Notes: a model not told the origin generated them from the letters alone. Counted from the first letter of the stretch, positions 25,347 to 34,284 are shown. The stretch: DNA of 64,000 bases from CAVYHJ01 sp963768165 [NCBI: uncultured bacterium] (GCA_963768165.1 CAVYHJ010000002.1:186001-250000); one strand, 5' to 3'. Translations and numbers: made by a program.

Positions 25347-26952
25347 ATGAAAACACGTAAACGCATTATTGTTATTTCACATTTTCTGTTAGGACTCGCT
25401 ACGATGATTCTGATTTTACCCGGGAGCGGGTTCGGGAACCAATTGGTGTATTCCACGTATCTGGGCGGGACGAGCGATCATGCGGAATCATTAGGGATTG
25501 CGATTGATACGGCTGGGAATATCTATATTACCGGATTTACCAAAGCACCGAATTTTCCCGTCACAGCATCCGGCTACGATACAGTGTATGAAGGCGCGGG
25601 AGAGCATGTGTTTGTAAGCAAAATCAATCCGAGTTTATCGGGTGTCTCGTCTTTAGTCTATTCCACTTTTCTTGGCGGAGAGGGATATGAACTTGCCCGG
25701 GGCATTGCGGTGGATAGCGCGGGGAATATCTATGTAACCGGCTTTACCAACTCCTCTACCTTTCCAGTAACCGCGAATGCCTACGATACAGGATTACATG
25801 GCGCGGAGTACGCGGCTTATCTCAGCGAAATCAATCCGAGTTTATCGGGTGCTTCTTCGTTGGTGTATTCCACGTATCTGGGTTCGGGTTACGCGGGAGG
25901 CTATGGCATTGCCCTTGGTAAATCCGGCAATGCCTATATTACCGGCTCTCAAAGCTATTACACGTTCCCGGTAACTGCCAATGCCGTGGATACTGTGGGT
26001 ACCGGCAATGATGTCGCTTTTATCTCTGAATTTAATACCAGTTTATCGGGTGTCTCCTCCCTGGTCTATTCGACTTTGCTGGGACCCAAGGACACTTTCG
26101 CCGCATATGCCAATGCCATCGCCGTAGATACTTCAGGGAAAATTTACGTAACCGGATTGACGGACTCGTCCACCTTACTTACCACAACCAATGCGTTTAA
26201 TACGACTTTTCATGGGTTACAGGACACGTTTGTGAGTGTGATAAATCCTAATGTGGCGGGATTGGCGGGGTTGGTGTATTCGACCCTGCTGGGAGGAAGC
26301 CCCGCTAATTACGAGGATTCCGGCAATGGAATTACGGTAGACAAAGCGGGTATTGCCTATGTCACCGGTGTAACAGAAGACACAATCTTCCCGGTGACCG
26401 CCATTGCCTATGACACCGTATTCAAAGGAAACGGAAATGTATTCCTGTGCAAAATCAATCCGTCCTTATCGGGGGTCTCGTCTCTGGTCTATTCGACATT
26501 ATTAGGCGGCAGTGGGGGCGAGGGAGGGGAAGCCATTGCCATTGATACTGCCGAGAAAGTCTATGTGACAGGGTACACATTTCCCGGTCACGGCAGACGG
26601 GTATGATACGACATTCAACGGAACTCAGGATGTTTTTGTGACTGTATTGAATCCCAACTCATTGGGAACCTCCGCTTTGATTTATTCGACCTTTCTGGGA
26701 GGCAATAGCTATAGCGATGGACAGGGAATTGCTCAAGACAATAATAACAAAGTGTATGTCACAGGATATACCTATGCATCGAATTTCCCCATCACCTCCA
26801 ATGCTGTCAGCACTTCTTTACGAGGGACTGCAGGCAGTAACTATGATGCCTTTGCCACGGTGCTGAATATCACTCCTCCGGTAGCGGTCAATGATTGGAT
26901 GCTGTATGCAGAGCCGGAAGTGGCGCAAGGGAGTGAGTCGGGAAAGAGGTAA
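25347..26952 (+). pseudogene. SBBP-repeat beta-propeller protein, frameshifted and truncated
   Basis: The first 419 codons encode a signal peptide and repeats of the type LVYSTYLGG...GIAIDTAGNIYITGFT...FPVTA.AYDT (SBBP propellers, usually surface proteins). At about 26575-26582 the expected T-x4-FPVT becomes TFPGH and a stop follows at 26604-26606. One frame over, FPVTADGYDTTFNGTQDVFV continues to 26952. The missing linker implies an 11- or 14-nt deletion, not a simple one-base error. The distal end (VAQGSESGKR) runs into repeat R5, so the C-terminus is also lost. Confidence 0.75.
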
Positions 26953-26971
26953 AAAGCGGTTTGTTATCGAG
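26935..26971. repeat. Repeat R5 (copy a)
   Basis: gggaaagaggtaaaaagcgg followed by tttgttatcgag. It recurs at 29668-29701 and, diverged, at 30943-30976. It overlaps the truncated end of the SBBP gene. Confidence 0.65.
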
Positions 26972-26982
26972 GGAATAGTATC

Positions 26983-27315
26983 TTACTTTTTATCTGCTTC
27001 AATTAATGAATTTGTGTTTATCGACTCGAAAGCAAAAATGATTTTAAAAAGTATTATATAAAGAATAAGCATGAGAAAAATAATCGGTAGCCTCTGATCA
27101 AAATAGGTTAGGTGATACGCACCGCATAAAGACATAGTGATAATATAAAGAGTAAACGATATTAATCCATTTATCAAACCGTACATGAACCTTTTTTTTG
27201 CCATAAATCCTTTATGACATTTAGGGCATTTCAAGGTATAGTTGTACAAAGAGAAAAGCACATTCCCAAAAGTTATTACGTGTCCACATGCTGGACAGGG
27301 TCTGGAAAATTTCAT
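26983..27315 (-). CDS. Zinc-ribbon two-span membrane protein, paralogue 1
   Basis: 110 residues from MKFSRPCPACGH. Four cysteines in CPACGH and CPKCHK form a probable zinc ribbon ahead of two hydrophobic spans (about 45-65 and 75-100). A paralogue with the same start lies at 30985-31365. The first ATG in the frame is at 27315; a TTG two codons upstream is less likely. Function unknown. Confidence 0.65.
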   Translation of the reverse strand: MKFSRPCPACGHVITFGNVLFSLYNYTLKCPKCHKGFMAKKRFMYGLINGLISFTLYIITMSLCGAYHLTYFDQRLPIIFLMLILYIILFKIIFAFESINTNSLIEADKK

Positions 27316-27321
27316 GAACAA

Positions 27322-27844
27322 TCAATCTTTCTCACTGAATTGTCTTTATTATAACATATAGGTAGGTTATTTTGATTTAAACGAATAGTTCCGAATAGCC
27401 AGAGAACTTACACTGATAAAAGATTCCAGCAGGTTTTTTTAACTATATCGGAAATGAGTATATTTCTCTTTCCCGATAAAGAGAAATTGCCATACATTGC
27501 GGTTAATAACAGTCAGTTTTCCCTTAATTAAAAACGGTTTTTAAGAATCAGAATTTATTTTTCTGTGACAAATCATTTAACAAAATACTGAAACGAGTCA
27601 TGGTTGACAAAGAAAAATACTTACTATATATTGTAGTCCTGGCTAGGATTAATTAGTAACTGTTGAAAATCCTGTTTCTATAGATGAACCAATTAAAACT
27701 TGTGTATGCTCATGCAATACTTTTTCTCCAAAAGAAAAAAGTAAACCATTTATTTCATTGGAGATAAGTATTTGCCATTTGGTAAATATTATTCTATTAT
27801 CATTAGTATATACCTAGGATTTATATGGTTTGTCTATAGCTTAA
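27322..27844. other. Intergenic region with promoter and ORF relics
   Basis: No confident gene. A TTGACA-N17-TATATT promoter lies at 27604-27632. Downstream, an unstarted frame at about 27757-27885 encodes a hydrophobic stretch (YYSIIISIYLGFIWFVYSLN) that looks like a remnant of a membrane protein. Confidence 0.5.
27604..27632 (+). promoter_or_regulatory. Promoter TTGACA-N17-TATATT
   Basis: Strong hexamers with ideal spacing, 213 bp ahead of the GT-C gene. Confidence 0.55.
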
Positions 27845-29372
27845 ATGCCAACATTTCTAGCAAGGAATATTCCGGTAAGTACAAAATATAAAAATCACTT
27901 AGAAAAGGACCATAATATATTTATTCCGTTGTTGTTCTTTGTGATTTATTGTTTCAGTTTTATATTTCACGATCCAATCACACACATTTATTATGGGTAT
28001 TGGCAATTATTACCTTTGGATGCTTTACTTCAACATCCCATTAGTAGTTTACTCCTGATTCACTCACAACCTCCCCTGCTTAATCTACTGTTTTATATCG
28101 TACATATTCCATCCATGATATGGGAAATCAATCCTCAATTCACCGCAACGCTTTTATTTTTCTTTATCTCCCTATTCTCGATATATGTCTATTACAACCT
28201 GGTTTTTCTTATCACAAAAAATAAAGTATGTGGCATGGCCGTTCTTTCCCTCATTCTACTCAATCCCGGTTTCTCCTTTTTTCAGGGGTATTTCTTTTAT
28301 CAGAATATGGACTTTTTAGTCAGTGGTATCCTGGTCTATCAAGCCTGTCTGTGGGCACTAAAACCGGATTTATACCGATTTGGAGGCGTGGTCATAGTGT
28401 ATACTACAATGGTTTATTTACGGAGTTTATGGCATCCTCTTTTCGGATTTTTTATCGTTCTCTTTTTACCCCTAATGATTTATCCAAAAATGAATAAAAA
28501 AATAATCCAAAAGCATTGGATCTATGGCAGTCTCCTTTTTATTTTATTAATCAGTCCTTGGATGTTAAAAAACCTTATTTTGTTTAACACCCCTTCTTTT
28601 TCTTCCTGGCTGGGTGGAAACCTTGGTGGTCAACGATTTTCGAAATTCATTCTTTCCAATAATCCAGCCGATGCTTTTGATAACTCTTTGGTTAAACAAT
28701 ATTATTCCGACTGGCAATTAAAGATTTTAATGAATTATCCTGCTACTGCAGACATCGAAAAAAATTTAATTTCTGCCCCCCCCCTACATGAAGAGAAATT
28801 TAAATCACTACGCCCTTCCTGCAATCTGTAATGAGGATATGAAAGAGCGAATATCCTATTATAGAGAACACCCCTACCAATATATACAGAGAATCTATTC
28901 AAATTTTGTCTACATGGATCTTCCCCCATATATTAATTCGTATACACAGGATTCAACAACAGGTTGGTATGGCGGTTTGCAACGGATGGGAACTTATGGA
29001 TATTGGTATGATGTCATATTTTATGGAAGTTGGTTTAGAAATTTTATAGTCATACATACCCTGGATTTTGTATACAGACCCAGCCTGTTTATCTTCATAC
29101 TGATCCTGCTGTTATTACTCAGCATTCGGTTGGCAATCAATCAAAAGACAGAACCTATCCAGAGAATATTTTATTTCTTGTCATCGTTAATGTTTCTCTG
29201 GTTTCTTGCCATGATTTTACTGATCGATGGAAAGGAAAGTAACCGAATGAGATGGGATATGGAAGGGATCTATCTATCAATCCTGGTTGAACGATGTTAC
29301 GCCCTCTATCAATCTTTGAGGATACATAAACCGAATAATAAAAAACGGGTCCAAGTCAAACGCAGTAAATAA
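27845..29372 (+). pseudogene. GT-C-type membrane glycosyltransferase-like gene split at a C9 tract
   Basis: Two overlapping frames (27845-28831 and 28788-29372) together give about 508 residues. An Asp in an early loop (FHDPITHIYY), about nine spans and a soluble C-terminal loop followed by final spans resemble dolichyl-phosphate-mannose-type GT-C enzymes. The frame breaks at a run of nine C (28776-28784). The first frame then ends in a non-native tail, while the other frame reads naturally (HYALPAICNEDMKERISYY). It could be a sequencing or assembly error, a real inactivation, or phase variation. Confidence 0.6.
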
Positions 29373-29487
29373 CAACATTTATTTATTCAACTAACCTATA
29401 CATGAATGTTAATCAAGTTAATGGTAGACATGAGGTTGTGATTCGCTGGTGAGATGTATCGGGAATGACACACACAAGAATAAAAGG

Positions 29488-29541
29488 TTACTTGGCTTTG
29501 GCGGAGTGGTTGTAGATAGCCAGGGAGATGACGCTGAGAAA
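29488..29541 (-). pseudogene. Relic of the 3' end of a kdpD-like gene
   Basis: Reading the minus strand gives FLSVISLAIYNHSAKAK then stop, nearly the C-terminus of the KdpD at 32305 (FLSVISLAIYNYSAKTK). Nothing KdpD-like precedes it, so it is a short duplicated or left-over fragment. It lies in a repeat-rich gap next to R1 and R5 copies. Confidence 0.65.
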
Positions 29542-29598
29542 GGGGTCGGAAAATACGCCAAGAGCGCTCCTTCTCGACGCATAATTCAAGTAGTAACG

Positions 29599-29701
29599 AG
29601 AGATTCTTCACTTCGTAAAAAACACTACGCTCAGAATGGCAGATAGGGGGACGATGGGAAGAAGGCGTCGGGAAAGAGATAAAAGGCGGGTTGTTATCGA
29701 G
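29599..29701. repeat. R1 (copy c) followed by R5 (copy b)
   Basis: R1 variant with an internal ttcgtaaaaaacactacgct insert, then ggcgtcgggaaagagataaa and the rest of R5. Non-coding 3' flank of the next gene. Confidence 0.65.
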
Positions 29702-29708
29702 TCACAGT

Positions 29709-30152
29709 TCAGGATTTCTTGATTAATTTGAAATCCAGTACAGAAAGGAAATAGATGAATGAAGCATAGACTAGAATTACAACACACGTCAAAATATATT
29801 CCCTTTGCTCCGGTAAATTTTTTATCACTCGCACATCTTTATTCGCCGAAATCAGACTGAATAATTTCGCTATTTGCAAAAATAATAATACCGATAGCAT
29901 AGAAAGCGTCAGAGTTTTAGCCCCAGGTCTTTTGCGTAAGATTCCAATACAACCAATAATTAAACACAGGGTTAAACCAAATTCTAGAACGACTCCAATA
30001 ATTGTTACTCGCAAAAACTGCGCATTACTTACGCCCGCAAACCCAAAAATTAAATAGACCAACGCAAAGCCCATTATTAACAGAAAACATACTCCCAAAG
30101 TGAGTAGAAGTATAACCCAAGGACGATAATGCTTGTTAACAAAAGATTTCAT
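29709..30152 (-). CDS. Four-span membrane protein, unknown
   Basis: 147 residues from MKSFVNKHYRPWVILLL, with four spans. GGAAG six nt before the ATG at 30152 supports this start over the longer frame from 30188. The overall build resembles the small four-span proteins at 21.4-22.5 kb, but no convincing shared motif is seen. Confidence 0.55.
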   Translation of the reverse strand: MKSFVNKHYRPWVILLLTLGVCFLLIMGFALVYLIFGFAGVSNAQFLRVTIIGVVLEFGLTLCLIIGCIGILRKRPGAKTLTLSMLSVLLFLQIAKLFSLISANKDVRVIKNLPEQREYILTCVVILVYASFIYFLSVLDFKLIKKS

Positions 30153-30270
30153 CTTTTTCTTCCCACGACGTAATCTTATATCTAACAAGTTTCGTTGTCA
30201 ATCACCTCCAAATTATAGAGGCGAAGTTTACCCTGCGCCTACGGTTTAGTTGAGAAAAAACGCGAGAAGG

Positions 30271-30306
30271 CGTCGGGAAAGGCTTGAAAAGTGAGACGTT
30301 CCCGAC
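30271..30306. terminator. R6-type hairpin after hicA
   Basis: Arms cgtcgggaa and ttcccgac lie 16 bp past the hicA stop on the minus strand. Same arms as at 5335 and 24212. Confidence 0.4.
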
Positions 30307-30321
30307 TCAGGAGAAATACGT

Positions 30322-30543
30322 TTACAGAAGTTTAAGGAATTCTTCCACGGTTAAACCGGAATTGCGGATGAGCGCTCGCAGAGTCCCTACTGAAAGTTCC
30401 TTGTGCTGGGGAATCGAGAGATTGACCCGGATTCCGGGTTTGACGAGAACCAGATGACTACCGACCTGACCCATGACCTGCCACCCGGCTTTTTGAAAAG
30501 CCTTGGCGGCTTCCCTCCCAGAAATATTGGCCAGTCTCCCCAT
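30322..30543 (-). CDS. hicA: HicA-type mRNA interferase toxin
   Basis: 73 residues. The pattern SGREAAKAFQKAGWQVMGQVGSH followed by LVLVKP is the double-stranded-RNA-binding-like HicA fold, with the catalytic His in GSH. The C-terminal half (LSIPQHKELSVGTLRALIRN) also matches. It cleaves mRNA when freed from HicB. It starts 4 bp after hicB ends, so the order is antitoxin first. Confidence 0.85.
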   Translation of the reverse strand: MGRLANISGREAAKAFQKAGWQVMGQVGSHLVLVKPGIRVNLSIPQHKELSVGTLRALIRNSGLTVEEFLKLL

Positions 30544-30547
30544 TGGA

Positions 30548-30763
30548 TCAAACAGCGACTACAACCGGAGAGTGACCTTTGGCGGGTTTGCGTTTTCGCA
30601 GGGCTTTTTGGTCTTCCGCCCATAGCCAAGCGGTGATGGCTTCTTTTACATTTTCCAAGGCTTCTTTTTCGTCTTTACCTTGGGAAACGCAACCGGGGAG
30701 TGCGGGAACCTCCGCGACAATCCACCCGTCTTCCGCTTTCTCTAATAAAACGTGAAACATCAT
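30548..30763 (-). CDS. hicB: HicB-type antitoxin
   Basis: 71 residues. The N-terminal part FHVLLEKAEDGWIVAEVPAL with PGCVSQGKDEKEALENVKEA is the degenerate RNase-H-like HicB fold that caps HicA. It lacks a separate C-terminal DNA-binding domain, so any autoregulation would need a partner. It is located directly upstream of hicA in the same operon. Confidence 0.88.
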   Translation of the reverse strand: MMFHVLLEKAEDGWIVAEVPALPGCVSQGKDEKEALENVKEAITAWLWAEDQKALRKRKPAKGHSPVVVAV

Positions 30764-30826
30764 AATCGTTTGTCCTTTATTTTTTCCTCAATGACTCTAA
30801 TATACCATAGAAATAGTTTCAAAGGC

Positions 30827-30976
30827 AGTCGAGTCGGGAGACTCGATCTAAAAAAGATTTACTTCAGGTAGAACACAGGGATTCTTCGCTCCGTAAAAAG
30901 CACTACGCTCAGAATGACAAATTTGGAGGCGGTGGGGATTGAGTCGGGGAAGAGATAAGAAACGGGTTGTTGCTGA
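30827..30976. repeat. Repeat cluster R2 (b), R1 (d), R5 (c)
   Basis: Three repeat families follow one another: a TCGAGTC hairpin (30827-30848), the R1 string with a cactacgctcagaatgac end (30867-30920) and an R5 variant (30943-30976). Non-coding, between hicB and the zinc-ribbon gene. Confidence 0.7.
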
Positions 30977-30984
30977 TTAGGATT

Positions 30985-31365
30985 TTATTCTTTTGGGTTA
31001 TCCTTGAACAGGTTATATAACAAGGGGTAAGCTGGTTTCCATTTTGTTTCTATTAATGTAACGTTGTCAAAGATGAATAAAGTTAAGATGAATCTGTAAA
31101 CTATCTCAAAAACAAGTATAATTGGAATTAATAAAATAATGACCTCAAGCGGGTTTAGAATATTCACAAATTGCAATGTAAATAAAACAATTAATATAAT
31201 GACTAGACTTATTGCTTCTACTATTATAATCCCTTTACGCCAAGCTTGCGCCCAGTAGACTTTATGACATTTTGGGCATTGCAAATGATATCTATATAGT
31301 GTGGGAAGCATTTCCCAATTAGAAACACTATGTCCACATGCCGGACAGGGTCTGGAAAATTTCAT
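30985..31365 (-). CDS. Zinc-ribbon two-span membrane protein, paralogue 2
   Basis: 126 residues. Shares MKFSRPCPACGH and CPKCHK with the protein at 26983-27315, then two spans (about 45-65 and 72-95) and a longer polar tail. AAGGAA precedes the ATG. Each paralogue is flanked on its 3' side by an R5 repeat, suggesting the duplicated segment included gene and repeat. Function unknown. Confidence 0.65.
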   Translation of the reverse strand: MKFSRPCPACGHSVSNWEMLPTLYRYHLQCPKCHKVYWAQAWRKGIIIVEAISLVIILIVLFTLQFVNILNPLEVIILLIPIILVFEIVYRFILTLFIFDNVTLIETKWKPAYPLLYNLFKDNPKE

Positions 31366-31430
31366 ATCAAATTCCTTTTCATTTCCAAACGCAGATTATA
31401 GCATTAGTGGAGGGCGGCGGGAATAGTAAA

Positions 31431-31461
31431 GTGTCGAGTCGGGAGACTCGACCTATCGGAT
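31431..31461. repeat. Palindromic repeat R2 (copy c)
   Basis: Same TCGAGTC/GACTCGA stem and acctatcgga tail as at 23312. Confidence 0.75.
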
Positions 31462-31608
31462 AGAGGAATGGTCAAAACCAATTTCTTACGAATATCATAA
31501 GTCGTATTGATTTAAACAAAAAGTAAGCGTAATATAATGGGGTTCAGACCATGGAAATTATCATTCACCCACGATATGATACCGGGGATTTATTCAGGAG
31601 GGCAGGTC

Positions 31609-32238
31609 ATGAAACGCTTGATTTGTTTGTTAACAATCACTCTTAGTATAGGTTTTGTAACGCAATTATGTTGGGGTTACTCCTCATCGGAATTGATAAT
31701 TCCGCCATCCGCCAGAGTACCCGGGTCTGTATCCAGCCAAGATACTTCCGCAAATACGCCCCCAATACGAAACTATGTTAGCGAACTTCCATCTTCTTTT
31801 AAAAAGGATGCCAATGAAATTTATAATTTTTCCGTTAAAAGTCTGGAAGGTAAATATACCCACATGGGGGACTATAAAGGGAAAGTCATCGTGGTCAATT
31901 TCTGGGAATCCACCTGTTATCCAAGTTATCTGGAATTGTTCAAAATCGAAAGCTTGGCTAATTTTGACAAGAGAAAAGAAGTGGTCATTATATGTGTCGC
32001 CGAGGATGACGAGAAACTCCTACTTCATTATAAGGACAAAATCCCCCAGCTTTCATTCCCCATCTTTACTTATAACCAGTTTGATATACCGGATGCGCTG
32101 GAACATGAATATGTCCCCACCACGTTTATCATCAACCAGAACGGTAAAATTATACTGGCAGAATCCGGTATCATTGAAGGTTTCCAACTATGGGAAGAAA
32201 TCCAAAAACTCCTTCCCCACAAACCAAACACCAAGTAA
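31609..32238 (+). CDS. TlpA/AhpC-type thioredoxin-fold protein with CxxS site
   Basis: 209 residues. A signal sequence (MKRLICLLTITLSIGFVTQL) leads into a thioredoxin domain: IYNFSVKSLEGKYTHMGDYK, GKVIVVNFW, and a cis-Pro near YVPTTFIINQNGK. The usual WCPPC is CYPS (in FWESTCYPS), so only the first Cys remains. Such proteins can act as reductants of mixed disulfides or as sensors instead of oxidases. AGGAGG precedes the ATG at 31609; the longer frame from 31537 lacks this. Confidence 0.75.
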   Translation: MKRLICLLTITLSIGFVTQLCWGYSSSELIIPPSARVPGSVSSQDTSANTPPIRNYVSELPSSFKKDANEIYNFSVKSLEGKYTHMGDYKGKVIVVNFWESTCYPSYLELFKIESLANFDKRKEVVIICVAEDDEKLLLHYKDKIPQLSFPIFTYNQFDIPDALEHEYVPTTFIINQNGKIILAESGIIEGFQLWEEIQKLLPHKPNTK

Positions 32239-32240
32239 CG

Positions 32241-32281
32241 AGAGATTCTTCGCTCCGTAAAGAGCACTACGCTCAGAATGA
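32241..32281. repeat. Repeat family R1 (copy e)
   Basis: agagattcttcgctccgtaa followed by agagcactacgctcagaatgac, lying between the convergent thioredoxin-like and kdpD genes. Confidence 0.7.
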
Positions 32282-32304
32282 CAATTTTGGGGGTGGTGGG
32301 GATG

Positions 32305-34284
32305 CTATTTGGTTTTGGCGGAGTAGTTGTAGATAGCCAGCGAGATGACGCTGAGGAAGGATTCGAGGAGATAGTCCTGTTCTTGCGAGAGGAACTGAGA
32401 ATCCTGCGGACGACCGATAGCGAGGACGCCGACAATATCGTTTTTGACGTTCAAGGGGATAAAGCGCCACGCGGAAGAGGAGAGAGTCTGGGTCTCCCGA
32501 CCGGCAAGTTCCTTGTGCTCAAATACCCATAAAGCGATAGTCATTTCGTGACTATTAAATTTCACAGAGTCACCGGTTTGGGAGCGGATAGTGAGTTTAC
32601 CGGTTTTGTCGGGAAGCAGGAGCGCCGAGTCACAGGCGAACATTTCGGAAATGTCCGAACTGATTCTATCGAGCAAATCAATAAACCCGATAGCGTGATA
32701 CAAATCCTGGCTGAATTCATTGAGCAACGAAATGTACCGCACCTGGGTGCGGGAAGATTCCGATTGCCGTTTGAGACGGTCGGCAAGGAGACTTGTCACA
32801 ATGCCGACTAAAAACATGACAAAGAACGTGGGCAGATAACTCATATCGCTGACTGTAAAAGTGAAAATCGGCGGAACAAAAAAGAAATCGAAACAAAGCA
32901 CGCTCAACAGGGATGCGACCAGACCGCCGATGAGTCCGCGATAAATCCCTGACAGAATCACGGGAATGATGAATAAAAGGGCAACATTCGTGAGACCGAT
33001 GTAAGAATGAAGAGGAAAGCAAATGAGAGTGGTTGCGCCCACGATGGCAAGGCTCATAAGATAGGAACGCCAATCAAGAACGAGATTGCTTCGTCGCTGC
33101 GCTCCTCGCAATGACAAAGGTTGTGGTGACGATTCGCCACCGACTACCAAGACTTGAATAGGATTGCTTTTATCAATAATCTGGTTCAAGAGTGACCCGC
33201 GTATCATTCTACGAAACCGGGATTGGCCGGAGAAACCAACAATAATCAACGAGGCATTTTTTGAACGGGCAAACCGCACGACTTCATCGGCAGGCTGGTT
33301 GCTGGAAAGACGGACAATTTTCCCGCCCAATTCTTTGGCGAGATTAAAATTCTTCTCCAACTGTTTAGCCCTTTGCGGGTCGAGCGTAGTTTGCACCTGT
33401 GGTTCGACATAGACCGCAAACCAATCGGCTTTTAAATCTTCCGCCAACCGATGTGCCACGCGGACGGGTTGTTCGGACAAGGGACTCGGACTGATACATA
33501 CCATAATCCGGGTGCCGACGGGCCAGGGACCTTTAATGCCCTGCAATTGCATGTAAGAGAGCATGGCATCGTCCACGTGCTTGGCGGTATAGCGCAGGGC
33601 TAATTCGCGGAGCGCGAGCAAAGTGCCTTCTTTAAAATAATTCTGGGAGGCGAGTTTCGCCATATTGGCCATGTAGACTTTACCTTCGGTTAAGCGCTGG
33701 AGAAGTTCTTCCACGGGAAGGTCTACGAGAGCAATTTTATCCGCCAGTTCCAGAATGCGGTCGGGGACGGTTTCCTTCACTTCAATTTTGGTAATTTGAT
33801 AAATAATGTCATTGACACTTTCAATATGCTGGATGTTCAAGGTGGTGTAGACACTGATACCGTTATTGAGGAGTTCTTCAATATCTTGAAACCGTTTTAC
33901 ATGGCGTGACCCGGGGACATTGGTATGCGCCAATTCATCCACCAGAACATATTTGGGTTTGCGCTTAAGAATATAGTCCAGGTTAAACTCATCCAAGACC
34001 ATACCCTGATATTCTATTTTCAGGAGGGGAGAACGTTCCAATCCAAAAATCAACTGTTCGGTTTCGGCACGACCATGGGTTTCGACAATGCCGATAATGA
34101 TATCTTCGCCCTTTTGTTTGATCGCCTGGGCTTCCTGCAACATGCGGTAGGTCTTGCCGACACCGGCCACGTACCCTAAGAATATTTTAAGAAATCCCCG
34201 GGTGCGATGCTGCTGTTCCTGTTCTTTATTAAACAGGTTCAGCAGTTGATCCGGATCGGGGCGATTTTGATTCTGTTCAACCAT
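32305..34284 (-). CDS. kdpD: KdpD lacking the histidine-kinase core
   Basis: 659 residues, against about 900 for a full KdpD. It has the N-terminal KdpD domain (Walker A GYVAGVGKT 37-45; KYVLVDELAHTNVPGSRHVK), a USP domain (about 255-385), four DUF4118 spans (about 404-500) and a GAF-like domain to the end. No HisKA or HATPase region follows and no kdpE is nearby. The USP segment SPS-X20-WFAVY resembles the motif tied to c-di-AMP binding in S. aureus KdpD. Residues about 389-401 are encoded by an in-frame repeat. It is the last gene of the RS2 operon, 10 bp after kdpC1. Confidence 0.88.
   Translation of the reverse strand: MVEQNQNRPDPDQLLNLFNKEQEQQHRTRGFLKIFLGYVAGVGKTYRMLQEAQAIKQKGEDIIIGIVETHGRAETEQLIFGLERSPLLKIEYQGMVLDEFNLDYILKRKPKYVLVDELAHTNVPGSRHVKRFQDIEELLNNGISVYTTLNIQHIESVNDIIYQITKIEVKETVPDRILELADKIALVDLPVEELLQRLTEGKVYMANMAKLASQNYFKEGTLLALRELALRYTAKHVDDAMLSYMQLQGIKGPWPVGTRIMVCISPSPLSEQPVRVAHRLAEDLKADWFAVYVEPQVQTTLDPQRAKQLEKNFNLAKELGGKIVRLSSNQPADEVVRFARSKNASLIIVGFSGQSRFRRMIRGSLLNQIIDKSNPIQVLVVGGESSPQPLSLRGAQRRSNLVLDWRSYLMSLAIVGATTLICFPLHSYIGLTNVALLFIIPVILSGIYRGLIGGLVASLLSVLCFDFFFVPPIFTFTVSDMSYLPTFFVMFLVGIVTSLLADRLKRQSESSRTQVRYISLLNEFSQDLYHAIGFIDLLDRISSDISEMFACDSALLLPDKTGKLTIRSQTGDSVKFNSHEMTIALWVFEHKELAGRETQTLSSSAWRFIPLNVKNDIVGVLAIGRPQDSQFLSQEQDYLLESFLSVISLAIYNYSAKTK
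33081..33117. repeat. R1-like repeat in frame inside kdpD
   Basis: cgagattgcttcgtcgctgc followed by gctcctcgcaatgacaa, closely related to the intergenic copy at 7207-7243. It encodes SLRGAQRRSNL between the USP domain and the first DUF4118 span. Confidence 0.8.

Noticed and set aside
29396-29611. Minus-strand ORF in the gap after the GT-C gene
   Set aside because: Covers repeat R1 and the kdpD relic in another frame; no RBS.
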